The notes under the pieces: model-generated
Database searches by the model: none
What the model saw: only the letters and a program-made list of their open reading frames with translations
What the model was told of the DNA's origin: nothing
Program-made: the position numbers and the translations under genes
Origin: Tribonema minus
Lineage: Eukaryota; Sar; Xanthophyceae; Tribonematales; Tribonemataceae
Direction: 5' to 3'
NCBI GenBank assembly: GCA_017506865.1
Contig: JAFCMP010000173.1
Location: 1-64,000 of the forward strand
DNA: 64,000 nt
Shown here: piece after piece, positions 23,662 to 36,612 of the stretch
Position numbering within the stretch: position 1 is the stretch's first letter
How the letters are laid out: each line of letters begins with the position of its first letter

Positions 23662-24443
23662 ATGACGGCATCTAGCAGCTTTCTCTTCCTCGCCTTTGTG
23701 GGCCTGGCGTGCACGGCGCAAGGGTTCCTGATGCCCACGCAGCCAGGTGAGTACTCCACAACCGGAAAATAACGAATGTGTGACAGATGTCACACGCTTC
23801 GGGCGCCTGTGCTGATGCCCTGCACTTGTCGTTGTCTGCAGGTGTGGCAAGCAGGAGAGGTGCAACGGCCGTGCGTCCGGCTGTCTCCAGGAGCAAGGCA
23901 CTATACGCGGCGCCTGCTCCACCCCAGAGGCAGGAGCAGTCAGAGAATCGGAAAGTGAAGCTGATAGAAAACGGCACGGACGGGTTCCTGGAGGCGATGG
24001 CATCCAATGCTGACAGACCTGTCGTCATCAAAGTGAGTAAAAGCCGCGGCATGCCTACTTGGATGTCGTGAATAGCCTGGCTCGTCGGTATCGAGTGTGT
24101 GGTTCTGATATGGCAGCACCTGACAGATCCGCGTTGCTCCGCTTCGCAGTTCTACGACACCTTCTGCCGTGCATGCAAGGCGATTGCTCCCAAGTTCGAA
24201 CGCATGGCGCAGGAGAATCCCGGCGTCTCATTTTACGAGGTGGAGTTCCGGGAAAACAAGCCTCTGTGCAAGTCACTGGGCATCACTATGCTGCCGACGA
24301 TCCAGATCTATCGCGGGGCAGCAGGCAAGGTTGCATCCATGCCTGTGGGACCGAAGCGGTTTCATCTGGCGGAGGAGGCCCTTGCGTCCGTGCTGGCGCA
24401 AGAAGGCAACTCGGCCGCCATACACATCCCCGATACCGTGTAA
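23662..24443 (+). CDS. ACHT-like (atypical) thioredoxin, plastid-targeted
   Basis: Three exons (23662-23746, 23842-24032, 24150-24443) join in phase to 189 residues. The N-terminus is a hydrophobic signal peptide (about residues 5-20) followed by TAQG/FLMP, then a basic Ser/Arg/Ala-rich stretch like a transit peptide. This layout fits bipartite targeting to a complex plastid. The thioredoxin fold follows: VVIKFYDTFCRACKAIAPKF, then FYEVEFRENKPLCKSLGITMLPTIQIYRGAAGKV. The cis-Pro (LP) and the MLPTIQIYRG strand are intact. The redox motif is FCRAC instead of WCGPC, with both Cys kept. The spacing and the CKSLGIxxLPxxxxYRGAxG pattern are most like plant ACHT/thioredoxin-like proteins, which pass oxidising equivalents to stromal targets. 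Disulfide exchange in the stroma is inferred. The gene is divergent from the DDT-PWWP gene. Confidence 0.9.
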
Positions 24444-26575
24444 AACCTGTCTTGATGGCCTTGGTCATGTAAGACTGCACCACATCAACATACAAACGCA
24501 GTGCTGGTGGCCTTGCAAGGCTGCCCGCTTATGGCGTCCGTGCGCTGCTTCAAGATTTTGGCTTCACATGATTTCTTGCAGAATCAGGGGTAGTGGCAGC
24601 GTGGACACACAAAAAATGCCGCTGCCAAAGCCCATGTACATACGTTAATGCAACTACACTTTTGCACAATTGAGCTTTGGCTTCGTTCGTCTCCATCTCA
24701 ACTCTGTATGCTGCGTTGCATGTTTTGTGCGGTTGCTTTCATGATTGCAACCTCTGGGATACAGTTACAATACTTGTGCTTTTTTATGGGGTGTGTGCGT
24801 TCTGGCATTGCACGCAGCTCAGAATTTGCATAAAGGACTAATGGTGAAGTGCAGCAACTTTCCAAAGATGCTTGCATTTATTAACAGCCACTGTGAAGCA
24901 ATGATTTAAAAGTGCCATGTGCATGGATCACCAGTATGTAAATTCGCATTGAATTTTGGCTTGATGTTGGAACAACAGCCCCTTCTGGGGAGCAGAACTG
25001 CGCTGTGCAAGCAGCAGTGCACCATACTGCTCGTTAGCACCGAGAGGTGCGGCAGCACTCGCGGTGGCGCTGATGGTGGCGAGGGTGCATCAGGCAGCAA
25101 GGGGATGGGAGATGCTGGCTGTGAGCAGGAGCTGCGGAGTCGCGTGTGGTGAGGATACGGCTTTGGGCAGCAGCAGGGGATATTGGAACATGGGGATACG
25201 GATAGCATCAGGGCACACTGTAGATCGTTTGCTTGAACACGCAAGAAAGAGAACCTCGGCCAGGCACGTCAGCGGCGTGCTTAGGCAAGGAATCGAGGAC
25301 CGGGCGCCTCTGGCCCAAATGTATACTAGAGGCATAACCGCGGTCCTCCGGCGTTTTCGCTCAAGAGATGGAGACATCGGCTACGATAGGTGTGGCTCAG
25401 ACTGGGTGCCGCTGTGTCTGCCCCCCATGAGTCTAGTACAAGCCTGCAACGCAGGGCTCTAAGGGCCCGTCCGATTTTAGTTTTTTGCATTCTTATCCAA
25501 CGCATCAAGCCCACCTTGGGGCTGCTATAAATACAAGATCATAAGTGCACCAGACCACCAGATCCATGCAAAAGTGACCATTTGCTAGTCAACAGCAAGG
25601 CGGTGACACTCCCACTTTGCTGCCCTACCCCTAGATTCACAATACCCACTTAGTACTGATTTCCAGAGAACAAAGAGTCAATTGGATTACTGCACTTGAT
25701 GCACGCGCCTGGACATGCAGGGACTGACTTAGCCTAGTCTACACAATTGCACCACTGCAATGTGATGTCACCATATGTTGGCATAAGGAAGACCGGCCAG
25801 GGACGCCCCATAGGCAGAGCAGAGAGAGAACACTGCAGAGAGTCGAGCTGCTGAGAGCGTGAAGCGAATTAAAGGACCTAAGGGAGATGGGCAAGCAAAG
25901 CGTGCCCTGAGAAGGAAACTGCACTGGAGAACACCATGGAAAGACCCAGAAAATGCAGGGAGGCCCAGAAGTACCTGAAGAATATGCTGTGACCCTGCAC
26001 TGCACACTGTAGCCAGAGTCATACACTCTGCATGACCTAACTAACAGCAGATCTATGATAGCTTGCTGTTCCGACACTCTATGCCCAATCCTTGTAAGAG
26101 CCGCTTCATAGGTGAGTCAGGTATTGCGTTGGCCTGAATAAATGCGATGGCCGACACCCGGTCAATGGCAAGAGATTGTTGGCAATGTTGCCACAGAGCA
26201 ATACCCACCATGGCGCCAGCTTTGGCCTACACACCTGCAACGACCCCTGCTGCTGCCGTTGCCTATGGCTTTGATCTATGTACACATGTAGGGACTTCGA
26301 CAACAAAACAGGGCCTTCTCATTATGTGGGTTTGATTTGGCCTGCTTTCAGATGATACACGGCATATCAAGTTGCATGATGCGATCTGCGATCAAATCCG
26401 ATGAGACCAAGACATAGTGCAAGTAGCTGCAAATGGATAATTCACAAATCATGTGCTAAGAATCTGTATTGTATGTACATGTGCTTACTTACTCTGGTCT
26501 ACCTTGACACATGCTCGCAACTGCTACTGGAATCTAGCAACGGGTGCCTGTCAAAATGTGTGCCTTACGGTAAAG
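24444..26575. other. Convergent intergenic region, no gene seen
   Basis: These 2.1 kb separate the thioredoxin (+) and tafazzin-like (-) stop codons. Several short open frames occur but none has family motifs, splice logic or biased composition. No tRNA, mobile element ends or strong repeats were recognised. Confidence 0.55.
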
Positions 26576-29500
26576 TCAATACACCAGGCTGTCATCGCCG
26601 TAGTAGTCTCTTCGGGCAACTTTCTCCAGTTCGAGCACGGCGTCTCTGATGGCTGCAGTGATCTCCTCATGGCAGGCCAACTCCGCTAAAGTGCCACGCT
26701 CACCTGCACATGACACAGACAACGCTGGCCTTTGAGATATTTTGATACATACTGTAGCAGGTCTGAAATGGATGCGACCACTCTTGCAAAGAGTTGACCA
26801 CTTGAGAGTCATAGTGCACTGCTGAGCACAGAAGATCTGATGTGTACGAGAAGGGTCTGCACATGGAAAGTGCATCAGATCAGCCTATTCCAAATAGACT
26901 TGAAACAAGTGTACTTGCTACCGCAGGGGCACTAGTGCTCAGGAACGCAAACCGACCGTCTGACCATGCAAAGGCACAGTCGCCAGCACAGCAGGCAAAG
27001 CCGAACAGGCTTTGACCCTTGGCATCAAGGATGCAAGTGCACAAATGTAGCTGTAGAGCTCATGTGACAACCCTAGCATGGGTTGTATAGAAATATGTGC
27101 AACTCACTCCAAGGAAACTTGCTCACGTCGCCTATTCCTTCCTGTCCGTCCCATCCCTATCAGCAAGGCAGGATGGACACAAAGCACAGCGCGGTTTGTC
27201 ATGGTTTTGGCCACATGCAAACATGAGCGCAGTGCGGCAACTGCCTTTCAGCAGCAATGCATTGGTAAAAAAAAACTTCAACAAGGCATGGCAGATTTTA
27301 AGTTGGGGCCAATGATGCTTTCGACCACCACACAGTGCTTGACATCTGAAGTAAAATGACAGTGTGACGAAAACGAATCAACATCCAGCGTACTACACGA
27401 GAGAAATACATGGCAGTATCACCAAAGTGTAAGGTGATATTGTTAGGACATCAAAAGACGTGAGGCACAAAGAGCAAAACACACTGTCGGCTAACTGAGT
27501 GAAGTGTCTCAAGTGAGTAGAGACTTCATCATTATGAAGCGCAGATATGTCCACACAAGCAGCTGCTTCAAGTATATGATTGAATTTAAATAATGCAGTA
27601 GCAAAAACAGTCTGCATCAATAAGACTTGAGCGCAGGTGGCATAAAGCGAGTGAGAAAATCTGTTGCCTGTGTTGGCTAACCCTAACCCTAACCGGATAC
27701 TATTTGCATGTATATACAGATCATTCACAAGCACACTGCACTGCAGATAGTCTCACCTGTTTCCACTTGTTGAGTATGTGTTCCACCTCCACAGGCTCAC
27801 CAACATACATGCGCACTTGGCGGCCCACGCTAAAAGCGCGCTGCAGCTTTGCAGCAGCTCGCCTGGATTGAGACAGGTACAAAGCAGCGGCAGCATATGT
27901 GGGATGAGGCTGTGTACGGGCTGAAGACTGTGCAGGCTTCAACTTCAAGTGACTGCTTCGCCGGTCTGATGCTCGTCAACATGCCCTTACCCACTGCGCA
28001 GTATCTGTTGAGCGAGGTCAGCCGTCTCCACCTCAACATCTTGATGCCTCACAATCGAGATGCCAGATGTGTAAAGTTCGATGTAATGTAAAGGCCCTGC
28101 ATACTATTGCGCTTTTGGTGCTGCAGGTTCAGTAGTCCACTGGATGTATGACGATCCTTGCGAACATGCCGTAGTTAGATTGTGCTAATTGTGCACAGGA
28201 AGTGCCACATTGATGCTGAAGACTCTCCTATGTGCACCTTTGCACGACATTGACTAGCAGTGAACCGTTACATATCATCCCATTGCAACGCAAGCCACCA
28301 ATCGAGTAGCTACTGTAGTAGACAGTTGCGCGTTGTACATACCTGGGCACGGGTTGTTCTGGCGCTATCGTGTGCATACCAATGTGGTACATGGGCACAA
28401 TGACAGGAGTGCTTGAGCATCGTGCCACAAGTCTACCCACACCAGCCTTGAAGTCTCCCAGGATAGGCTGGCCCTGCAGCAACAATGGTGGTGAGAGAAG
28501 CTGTGATTTGGTGCTCAGGCACTTGTGATATGCCTCCTGCTGGCGCAGGTCATTGCGTGGAACACTTCGACAGCGGAAAAGACTTGGATCTACATGGCAT
28601 GTGCTCCATCAGCAGCACAGAACTGGCACAGAATTGCGCTCACAGCGCACTTGGAAGACATCACCAGATGTTTGCATTTCAGATACAGTATGAGAGAAAC
28701 AGTGTTGCAACAAGACCTCAGCTGTCACACCATACTGGTGGGCACAGCAGATCACCGCAAGTGCAAACTCATGGCAAATGGTTCGCAAATAAAGGTGCAA
28801 CTGGCTTTATGGGACATGTGCGTCACCGCAGTGTAACACTGTTAATGTCCGTGATGCTCGTATACTTGTAGACATATGTAAGTAATGTAGTGACTTGTCA
28901 CATGCCAGCGCTCTGCCAGTGGTTGGCCATGCATTCCCATCTGTGACACATTGCGCCTTGCACGTGTATGTTCCAGTGTGCACCTCTTTAGACCAATCCA
29001 TCACGGGCAGTTGATCCCCATCAATTCCAGCGCAGCACAAAGACATGGCCATGCCCGTTGCTGTGGTCTAGTAGTCAGTCGAGTTTATGCTGTGTGCCTC
29101 TGCGTGCGTCAACTGCGCATATCACATGGTGTTGTACCTTTCCAAACCTCCATGGCTGCCTGACCCTCCCCTCTGGGAAGATGTGGCACCACCCACCCTG
29201 CTCCAGTTTCTTGAAGAATGTCTCAAACATAGGCTGCTCCATAGGCAGCCGTCGTTTGATGGGCAGTGCATTGCCCAATCTGTAGACACAACATGTTGCA
29301 GGCAGAGGTATGTTTGTTGAAATGATTGATTTGAGACATGGTCAATCACACAGTTTGATTAACGTGAGACATTGTCAATCACACAGTTGTAAGCCTTTGT
29401 TTGAAACACAAATGCGTACATAGAATTAATGAAGCACGTAGGCACTCATGAGCAAATGTGGCCAATCTCAGTCAAGGCATACAGCGGAGCATTCTGATGT

Positions 29501-31194
29501 GTATAAACGTGCTATTCACCTGTCGTGGCAAAATCAGTGCAGGTGTGCCCACTACCATCAGGTAGGCGCGGGCACAACCAACTCAATGGTGCAAAATACC
29601 ATGTGATGGCTGTACTGTGTTGTGGTCTGGAGCCCAGGTATGCCTCAAAATACAGTCATCCGATGCAAGCAGACCACCACCCTTCCCTGTGGTCGCTCGA
29701 CAGCAGTGCTGTGTACAGATAGGGTACGTGTCAGCTCCACGGTAAACCTTGCGAGTGGATAAGCCATTGCAACAGATCATACGCACTTGCCTGTAGAATG
29801 GGACCAGTGGCTTGACGGCAAAATATACGTCATCAGTGCACAGGCTCCAGCGCATCTTGCGCGGCCCCAGTCTCCAAAACGGCAGGATGGCACCCCACAG
29901 TCCCGGGTCATCTAGAACGCTCATGTGGTTTGAAACCGTTAGCAGCGGCGTGCCTTCTGTGCGATGATCCACATGGCGTATGAGCCCGCTCAGGTTGGTC
30001 ACACGCACTCTGTTGAGCACCTGCACAGTTTTGAGCAAGCACATGCACCTTAGCAACGCCGTGGAAGCAGCACCACACAACTGCCGTGGCGTGCAGACAT
30101 GTTTTGCAGAATGGTTCGTAACAGAGACAAACTAACGGAGAATGTCTGTCAAAACTGATACACTAACCAAATTCGAATCACAACGCCAAATATTTGTGGT
30201 GGCCCTGGGTACATGCATACGTGTGTACACAATATACTCTATGTACCAGCCTAGACACGACATGAGTGCGTTGTACACACCTGAAGCATAATGCGAAACA
30301 GGATCCCCACAATCCCAACTGCCCAAAAACTGCCCACTCGCTTTCCAATTGCTTTCAATACTCCCACTGGTCCAGTGCGGGTGCTGCCACTCGTCCCATC
30401 CGCTGCAACGCCAGTGTCAGGTGCTGCTGTGAGGGGACACATGTCATCAGCCACAGGCAAGGTCAAGGGTGCAAATGGTGCTGGTCATGTGCATGAGTTG
30501 ATGGGAACCTGCATCAGATGAGGACACATTTCAGGGCAAATGGGCACACTCAAGCTACATGCAAGACAGCATTGCTTGCGCTGTTGAGTAACGTGGAATA
30601 TGCACAGCAGTCCCATGTTGAAGTTTTGACAGAAGCAAAATTGTACCTACATTGTAAAAGTTGCTGACCTGGGCTGGAGCGCTTGGTATTTCCCCCTCTT
30701 CTCCGTGTTGTCCACCGCCGCCTCTTCGCCTTTGCAGAGTCGCCACCAGCACTCTCTCCATCGCCTGCTACATCGCCTGCACCGGCTGATGCTGCCACAA
30801 TGGCACGTGTAGTGCGGCCTGCGCATTGAAGCACGCAAGCAAGGAGGGTACGCCATGAGCTCAATCACTGATGTCTACACACCAAGATCAACGTGTTGTA
30901 GCATCGCCCACATCAGCATCATGATCCCACTGCAAAAAAGCATGACTACTGCACGTCGTTACAAGATCTAATCTAGCTTCACCAACACGCACCACGTAAT
31001 GCAGCTGCAAACGCTTGACGAGCATCGCAGGCGGCCGACGACGCGGCAGTTGGCGACCCACGGTGCGGCAGGAAGCTAGCACGGTGGGCGAGCGTCCCAG
31101 CTGTGAATCCTTGCACATGGACGATGATGCTGCACACCGACAGCACCACCACCAGCATCGCAACGCGCGCCGGTCCCATGCGCTCCGCTACCAT
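26576..31194 (-). CDS. Tafazzin-like phospholipid acyltransferase with N-terminal targeting sequence
   Basis: Eight exons join in phase to 409 residues: 31194-30993, 30818-30669, 30426-30281, 30020-29791, 29279-29138, 28473-28343, 27862-27757, 26698-26576. The core matches the tafazzin branch of the PlsC/LPLAT family: TPLLTVSNHMSVLDDPGLWG (H198-x4-D203 catalytic motif), RWSLCTDDVYF, YRLGNALPIKR, then GGWCHIFPEGRV (FPEG about 277-280), GVGRLVARCSSTPVIVPMYHIGM and VGEPV. A hydrophobic helix precedes the core (VGSFWAVGIVGILFRIML). These enzymes move acyl groups between phospholipids and lysophospholipids; tafazzin remodels cardiolipin. Unlike mitochondrial tafazzins, this one begins with a signal-peptide-like segment (VAMLVVVLSVCSIIVHVQG/FTAG) and about 100 low-complexity residues, suggesting ER or plastid delivery. 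The intron after 29791 needs a GC donor (ACAG/gcaagt). The last acceptor (GTGAG/CGT) is the least certain junction. Met at 31179 is an alternative start. Confidence 0.88.
27677..27694 (+). repeat. Interstitial telomere-like array (CCCTAA)n
   Basis: About three units of CTAACC occur in the last intron of the tafazzin-like gene. The repeat corresponds to TTAGGG on the minus strand. It is too short to be a chromosome end. Confidence 0.8.
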
Positions 31195-31321
31195 GACCGC
31201 TTCATGACTCGCGATCCCTTGCTCTATCGCCACATCTCGAGCTCTCTTGCTTGCCAACTTGGCAACGAACTTCAATCCATTTCTAGCATGAGTTTGAAGT
31301 TCGGTCAAAACCTTGAATTTT
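31195..31321. promoter_or_regulatory. 127-bp bidirectional promoter between two phospholipid genes
   Basis: This is the space between the ATG of the tafazzin-like gene (-) and the ATG of the phosphatidylserine synthase-like gene (+). Both initiation codons were chosen from frame and splice phase, so the shared control region is inferred. Nothing in it was recognised as a TATA box or a named factor site. Confidence 0.5.
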
Positions 31322-34300
31322 ATGTCAAGCGATGGCAGCGAGTCCAAGCGCAGCGCCCCATTGTCAAGCGCCGGAGGCAGCAGGCCCAGACCTGATGCAG
31401 CCAAGGTAAAGTTCAGCTAAGCCATTTGTACACCTATTTTCCATTCGACCGACAGTTGACGCACGTGTCTCTTTTGTTGCAGCCCGCAGGTGCAGGTCCG
31501 GTGGGTGGCCTGCTGTCATGGTTTCTGCTCTGCAGCCTGGTTATAGCAGTAGCTACATCGCACCTGTGGGTTCCTCAGGTGAGATTCAAAAGTGCCACTC
31601 GCATCGTCAATCCGGATTTGCGACAGTTCTGATGGTGATGGAAGGATGCAGTGCTTCAGGTTTGGTGTGTGCATACACTATCCGATCAGACTTCCATGTA
31701 CAATTCAAGTGGTTGCTACATATTTCTTGCTGACTGCAAGTATCATTACTGTACTCGTTGTCCTGTTGATTTTGTGACCTGCGACGCGAGAAGCAACCCT
31801 ACCCTGATTCCTCTGCTCACATGTGAAAAGCTGCATGTGCTTTCCAGCTGAGTGAGCAAATACATCTTTGTGGTAGCCACTGTGGCTGCCCCGTGTGGTG
31901 CTCACCGCTACAACTGCCACTATGTATCACCTATGTACAGACGGACCCTAAAACGCCCCTGCCAGCGGCGGAGCAGCTTTTTGCATCCGGAAGGGATCTG
32001 AGTGGTGCTCATGAGTGGCTGGAGGCAAATGGAGAACGCTACAGCTCCTCTTGTGAGGGCGCCAATCACTTGACAGGTGAGTGGGTACTCTCCTATAGAC
32101 TAGTAGCAGTAGCAGCAGCAGTAAACCTGACACTAGGTGAGAGACCTAGTGCTCTACTGTACTGTGCTTCCTGCTGAGCTGCATTGCTTGTTGTGCGTTT
32201 CGAGACGTGGCTGCTTTTGGCAGTACATGGCTGCTTGATCACCATTGCATGTCACCTGTTGCCGGCCGAAAACTCGGCATTAATGCAGGACCTCTGCATC
32301 GAAAAACAAGAAGCAGCACTTGACTTGCCAGCAGCAGTGACTTTCTGCACTTGACCTGTTAGCAGAGGCGACTTTCCACGCAGCGTCTGCACCTGGTTTG
32401 CAGGCCTTTTCCAGCTGCCAAGGGCTGATCACTTGTAACGTGGCCGTGTCACCTGCGTTTGAGTCCTCATGAGTCAGTGATCAATAACACCTGTTTCTTT
32501 GAAAATGTCTTGAGTGCTTTTCAACAGGTCTTGCGCGGCGCTTGTGGGAGGAAGCAGATGTGGTCTTCATGGGGCTGCACTTTCTCAACTGGTTCATTGC
32601 AGGCCTGACCATTGAGTCATCGTTGTTGGCATTTACATGCAGCATCACAGATGAGGTGGGTGTCACTCAGTGCTCATCAGCAGCTTACGGCTAAAATGCT
32701 TGCGTCATCAGTGGTCACAGTCACACGTTGTGCCTGTTGAAGTAGTAAACCACAAGTGGTCATGTAGGCACACCTAGCATACATACCCCTGTTGCTGAGC
32801 GCTGAGCACACCTAAGGTTAAGGTGCTTATCATTTGACTCAAACTGATGTTTTACCAGACCGTAATCCTAACCCAAACCCCAAAAAGAGTACTTTTGCTG
32901 CAGTCTGTGACCATGAGCGTCGTCCTTCAGCAACATTTGCTTCATGTCTTGTAATCACCTGGCTCCACCATCACCCCAGCCACATTGCAAAGTCGCTTAT
33001 GTTGCATGACATGAAGGTTTTGGAGACACGGACTGATGTTGACTTGCTGAGCATTGCATGTCCGTACCGGTGGAGCTGTTAATGATTAACAAAGCGAGTA
33101 TGCATCCAATATCCATTGTGCTGATGCCTGTCACAGTGTGTCACAGCCCTTTAACTCTGGAGGAGCAATATTTCTGCTCCGGCATGTTGGGCAAATCCCA
33201 CTTGTGATAGTTGGTCATTGACCAATGTGGTTGACCCCAAGCTGCCTGCGCAGTTACAGCTTTTGTTGAGGATAGTTGTCAAGTCTCGGTTCTAGGGCTG
33301 ACACACTTTCTGCGAGCACCGACGGCAGCCGTCGCCACCGCGGTCAAAATAAAATACTGTGCTCACTTCATGCCTAATGTGCCTTTGCATGCATGACTGA
33401 GTGTTGTACGTATTACATAGCATAATCACTGACTGATTTGTTTGCAGAGTCGACAGTGTGTGGCTCACAAAAGTCCTCACTGCCTATTGCGCTCTATGGG
33501 CTGCAGTTGCTGGAGGTGTGGAGTGCGGATCTCAACCCTACATTCAGGGAATGCTGGTATGATCGCATTCTCATGGACCTGCTAGGAGCCAATGCCCTGG
33601 GCCTTTTGTGCGCAGCAGCTGTGGTCAGATGGAGAGGTCGCACGTAAGTCAAATAACAACAAAACTAAGACACACATGTTCATCAGATTCACATGTTTCT
33701 CAGAACGAGCTCAACACGGGGATTTGGCCGGGAAGCTGTGCTGAAGACTGTCAATGGTATTCTTTATATTATGCTCACTCCAGCAACAGGTTGATGTTGG
33801 GCTATCATCTGAGAGGTCTTGTGCCTGTGTTTCACGTTAGTCATGGTAAAGTACCTGCTGCCGCATACATACCCGCATGTGCATGCATGCAAAACTGCAG
33901 TCCTAACCACTCTATTATACTTTGCGACGGCCTTTGACTGGCCCAGCACACATGTCACCCTGCACTGCAGTGTATGTCATCACATCATCACTAGTAGCGC
34001 AGCGTTGACCGGCACTGGAGTATCTGCAAACGTACTTCATTTAGTAGACGTTGTGCAAGTTTTTCTGCAAGGGCAACTAGTGGCCATGATCAGATGATGC
34101 TACAAAGCCAACATGTCCCTTAACAACGACCAAGTCACCTTTGTCTCGGCGGCACCTTGTGGGCAAATTAGCGCACACTGCCTTATTGTTTCCGATTATG
34201 CTTCGAAGTGATTATAATTATAAATGTATAAATGCATGTAGCCTGTTCACATTCACAACACATGTACTCTATGATACACGTGCTAGGTCTTTACCCATCT

Positions 34301-35775
34301 TGAGCAGATTTGTCCATACTGTACCATGAACACTGCCCATCTGCGTGGCATACTGTATCACTGGCAGTCTCTCATTGGTGATATTCTCATACTGATTGCT
34401 GCAGGCTGCCACACTTCACCAGCGCCAACTTTGGCCTGTGGAGTCCCTTTCTGCTGGGATTGGTGCACGCCACAGTTTTCCACTTTGGGTTTATGCTCAA
34501 GCTGGCCTTGCGTATGAGTGCGTCTTCGCCGATATTTATCATGATGAGCATAGCAGCTTTTGCTATGGAGTCTGCAGGGCACAGGTGAGTTGTTGACAAA
34601 CAATCCCGTCATGACATCATAACATTATGCAACACAACCCTACAGTACCAGTTGTGACTTTTCCAGCCACTGCTACACTCACTTACAAATCATGTTGCAG
34701 CGCCCACCAGCAATCAACAGGCTGCATGTGCTCAGCACGTGCTTGTTTGTAATGTTAATTTTCACCAGCTGAAGGAAAGGGAGTAAGGCTCGCTGCTGGG
34801 TGTCAATGGTAATGCTGAGAATTGCCTCATAGGTCGCAGCAGTGTGTCTGACAATGATGCACTTTATGCCTGAAGGAGGTTGCGCCCATTCAATTCACAA
34901 GTTCACTGCCAGTCATGTTGTTTTCGCACAGCAGCACTGCGTGGTGTGCTCGCTCTGGCTGACTGGTGCATGCACCCTTTCTCTTACACGCACCTCAAGC
35001 CAAGAGGTGCCTGAATGACATGTCACGTACGGTCACTGACCACCATGAGCTTGTGAACCGTACATGTCGCAACAGTTTGTGCGTAACATCTTGTGCTGCT
35101 TGCGAACATTTGTGATGCACTAAGCTCAGAAACAGATAATTCTGCCAGAAACAGATAATTTTGCCGGGGGAATGGCTGCCCGCCAACGCCTGCATGCTGG
35201 TGTGTACAGCAACATGCACTTGGGGAGGCTCACTTGCATTGTTATCATTACAGCGACGCAAATCTTGCAACGTAGTTTACCAGCCGTGAGAAGCTATCTT
35301 GCAGCACCAGCATTGTCACTGTCTGCAGAGTGTGCCTTGACTTTTCACCTTTGCACTGACATACCACATGTGGCATGATTTCATAAGGCGGACAACTGGC
35401 CATTAGGGGAGGCCATTTGAGATAACATGCTCTAATGTGGGTTCACCTTCAATCTTGGCTCCATGTTTTCTCATCCGCTAACGTCTCATCTACTGCGTTT
35501 GTGCCTGCTGCTCTTGTGTGCTGCCATGTACATATCTCAGAGCGTACCTCAAGACACGCCTGGCTATCGAACCGCCATCAAAAATGCAAGTGCGGGACTG
35601 GCCCGCAGCCTTTTGGGCATGTCTAGTTGGGTGTGGGTTAATGTGGTGTACCCTTGCCATGCTGGACGCTAAGTCAACAGTCATCATAGCCAAACGTGCA
35701 GTCGCCGTCGTTGCGTTAGTGACACCTGCCGCAGCTGTAGTGCGCTCCAGTGTGCCCTTCAAACAGCAGCACTAG
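31322..35775 (+). CDS. Phosphatidylserine synthase-like (base-exchange) membrane enzyme
   Basis: Seven exons join in phase to 331 residues: 31322-31405, 31483-31578, 31941-32076, 32528-32655, 33507-33643, 34405-34584, 35541-35775 (stop TAG). The key signature is LNPTFRECWYDRILMDLLGANALG (about residues 157-180), equivalent to the PSS1/PSS2 block xPNFxECWWDxxxLDxLxCNxxG; Trp is replaced by Tyr in ECWYD. Upstream, FMGLHFLNWFIAG and ACSITDE-like helix LAFTCSITDELLEVW match the HxxxWxxKxxxLR and SxxFExxE region. Further helices lie in SPFLLGLVHATVFHFGFML, SPIFIMMSIAAFAM and FWACLVGCGLMWCTLAML. PSS enzymes exchange the head group of PC or PE for serine in the ER. The protein is shorter than usual (400-470). 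Start at 31322 is favoured because it gives a phase-0 first exon ending at a good donor (AAG/gtaaag). The base-exchange function is inferred. Confidence 0.83.
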
Positions 35776-36612
35776 ATGGCTGTTCAGCACAGTGTGCTAC
35801 CCTGTGAACAAAAGCTGTAAATAGCGACAGGTCCCCACGTCCATCACAAGCACCGTTTGCTGCACCACAATGAAGTGACATGTTTACCACACACACAGTT
35901 TATGCGTGTTTTTCTGCCCTGTGCTGGTTCCCAGCAGCAATGCCATGGTGATTTGTTTTTGTTTTTCCCGAGAGTCACAGCACCTGTGAGCACGCTGGTT
36001 GAACCCCAACGGCTATGTACTTAACATTGGCAAACTTTTGGTGGGATATGCCTTGGCTGCAACCTTTGCATGATACTGGCATGCTCGGAAATGATAAGAT
36101 TCGCTTCATCAGGCATCGCACGGCATTGTCATAATTATCATAAATGTCCCCCGCACAGGCTGCATCAGCACCCAAGGGCAACGCCGAAGGCGGATAGCAG
36201 ACTTTCTGAGACACCTCGCGAGGCGGGCATCCATTGCCAGGGGCCAGTGGGTGTCTTGACACGCTGCTAGTATGTCCATTCCAGGAGTGCACCACTCCCA
36301 TGCCCGCAAAATATCAATATCCATGACAAAATTCCTTGTTGGCTTGATGAGGGTCTACATCTACACTGGCATGATACCATACCATCCTGATACAAGTCCA
36401 TATGACAGTCCATAAGTCCATATACAAGTCCATACGTCCATATGACAGCCGGCTGCAGCCCCCTAGCCAATGTCAATTGACGTGGCCTGCCTTCCCCCCC
36501 CCCCCCACCCTCCCTTTCTGGACCCTTGGCTCACGGTGACACCACCAGCAAAGTTTAGTTAGCGCGAGGAGAGGGTGGAGTGGATCGAGGTCGAGCGGCG
36601 CAGCTCGTGCCG
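35776..36612. other. Intergenic region with short repeats and a C tract
   Basis: This lies between the PSS-like stop and the HAD-like start, both on the plus strand. A degenerate tandem array of an AAGTCCATA(T) word lies at about 36393-36450. A 13-base C tract lies at about 36495-36507, just before the HAD-like 5' end. No other feature was seen. Confidence 0.6.

Noticed and set aside
25064-25462. Plus and minus open frames in the region between thioredoxin and tafazzin-like genes
   Set aside because: No family resemblance, mixed composition and no plausible exon borders.
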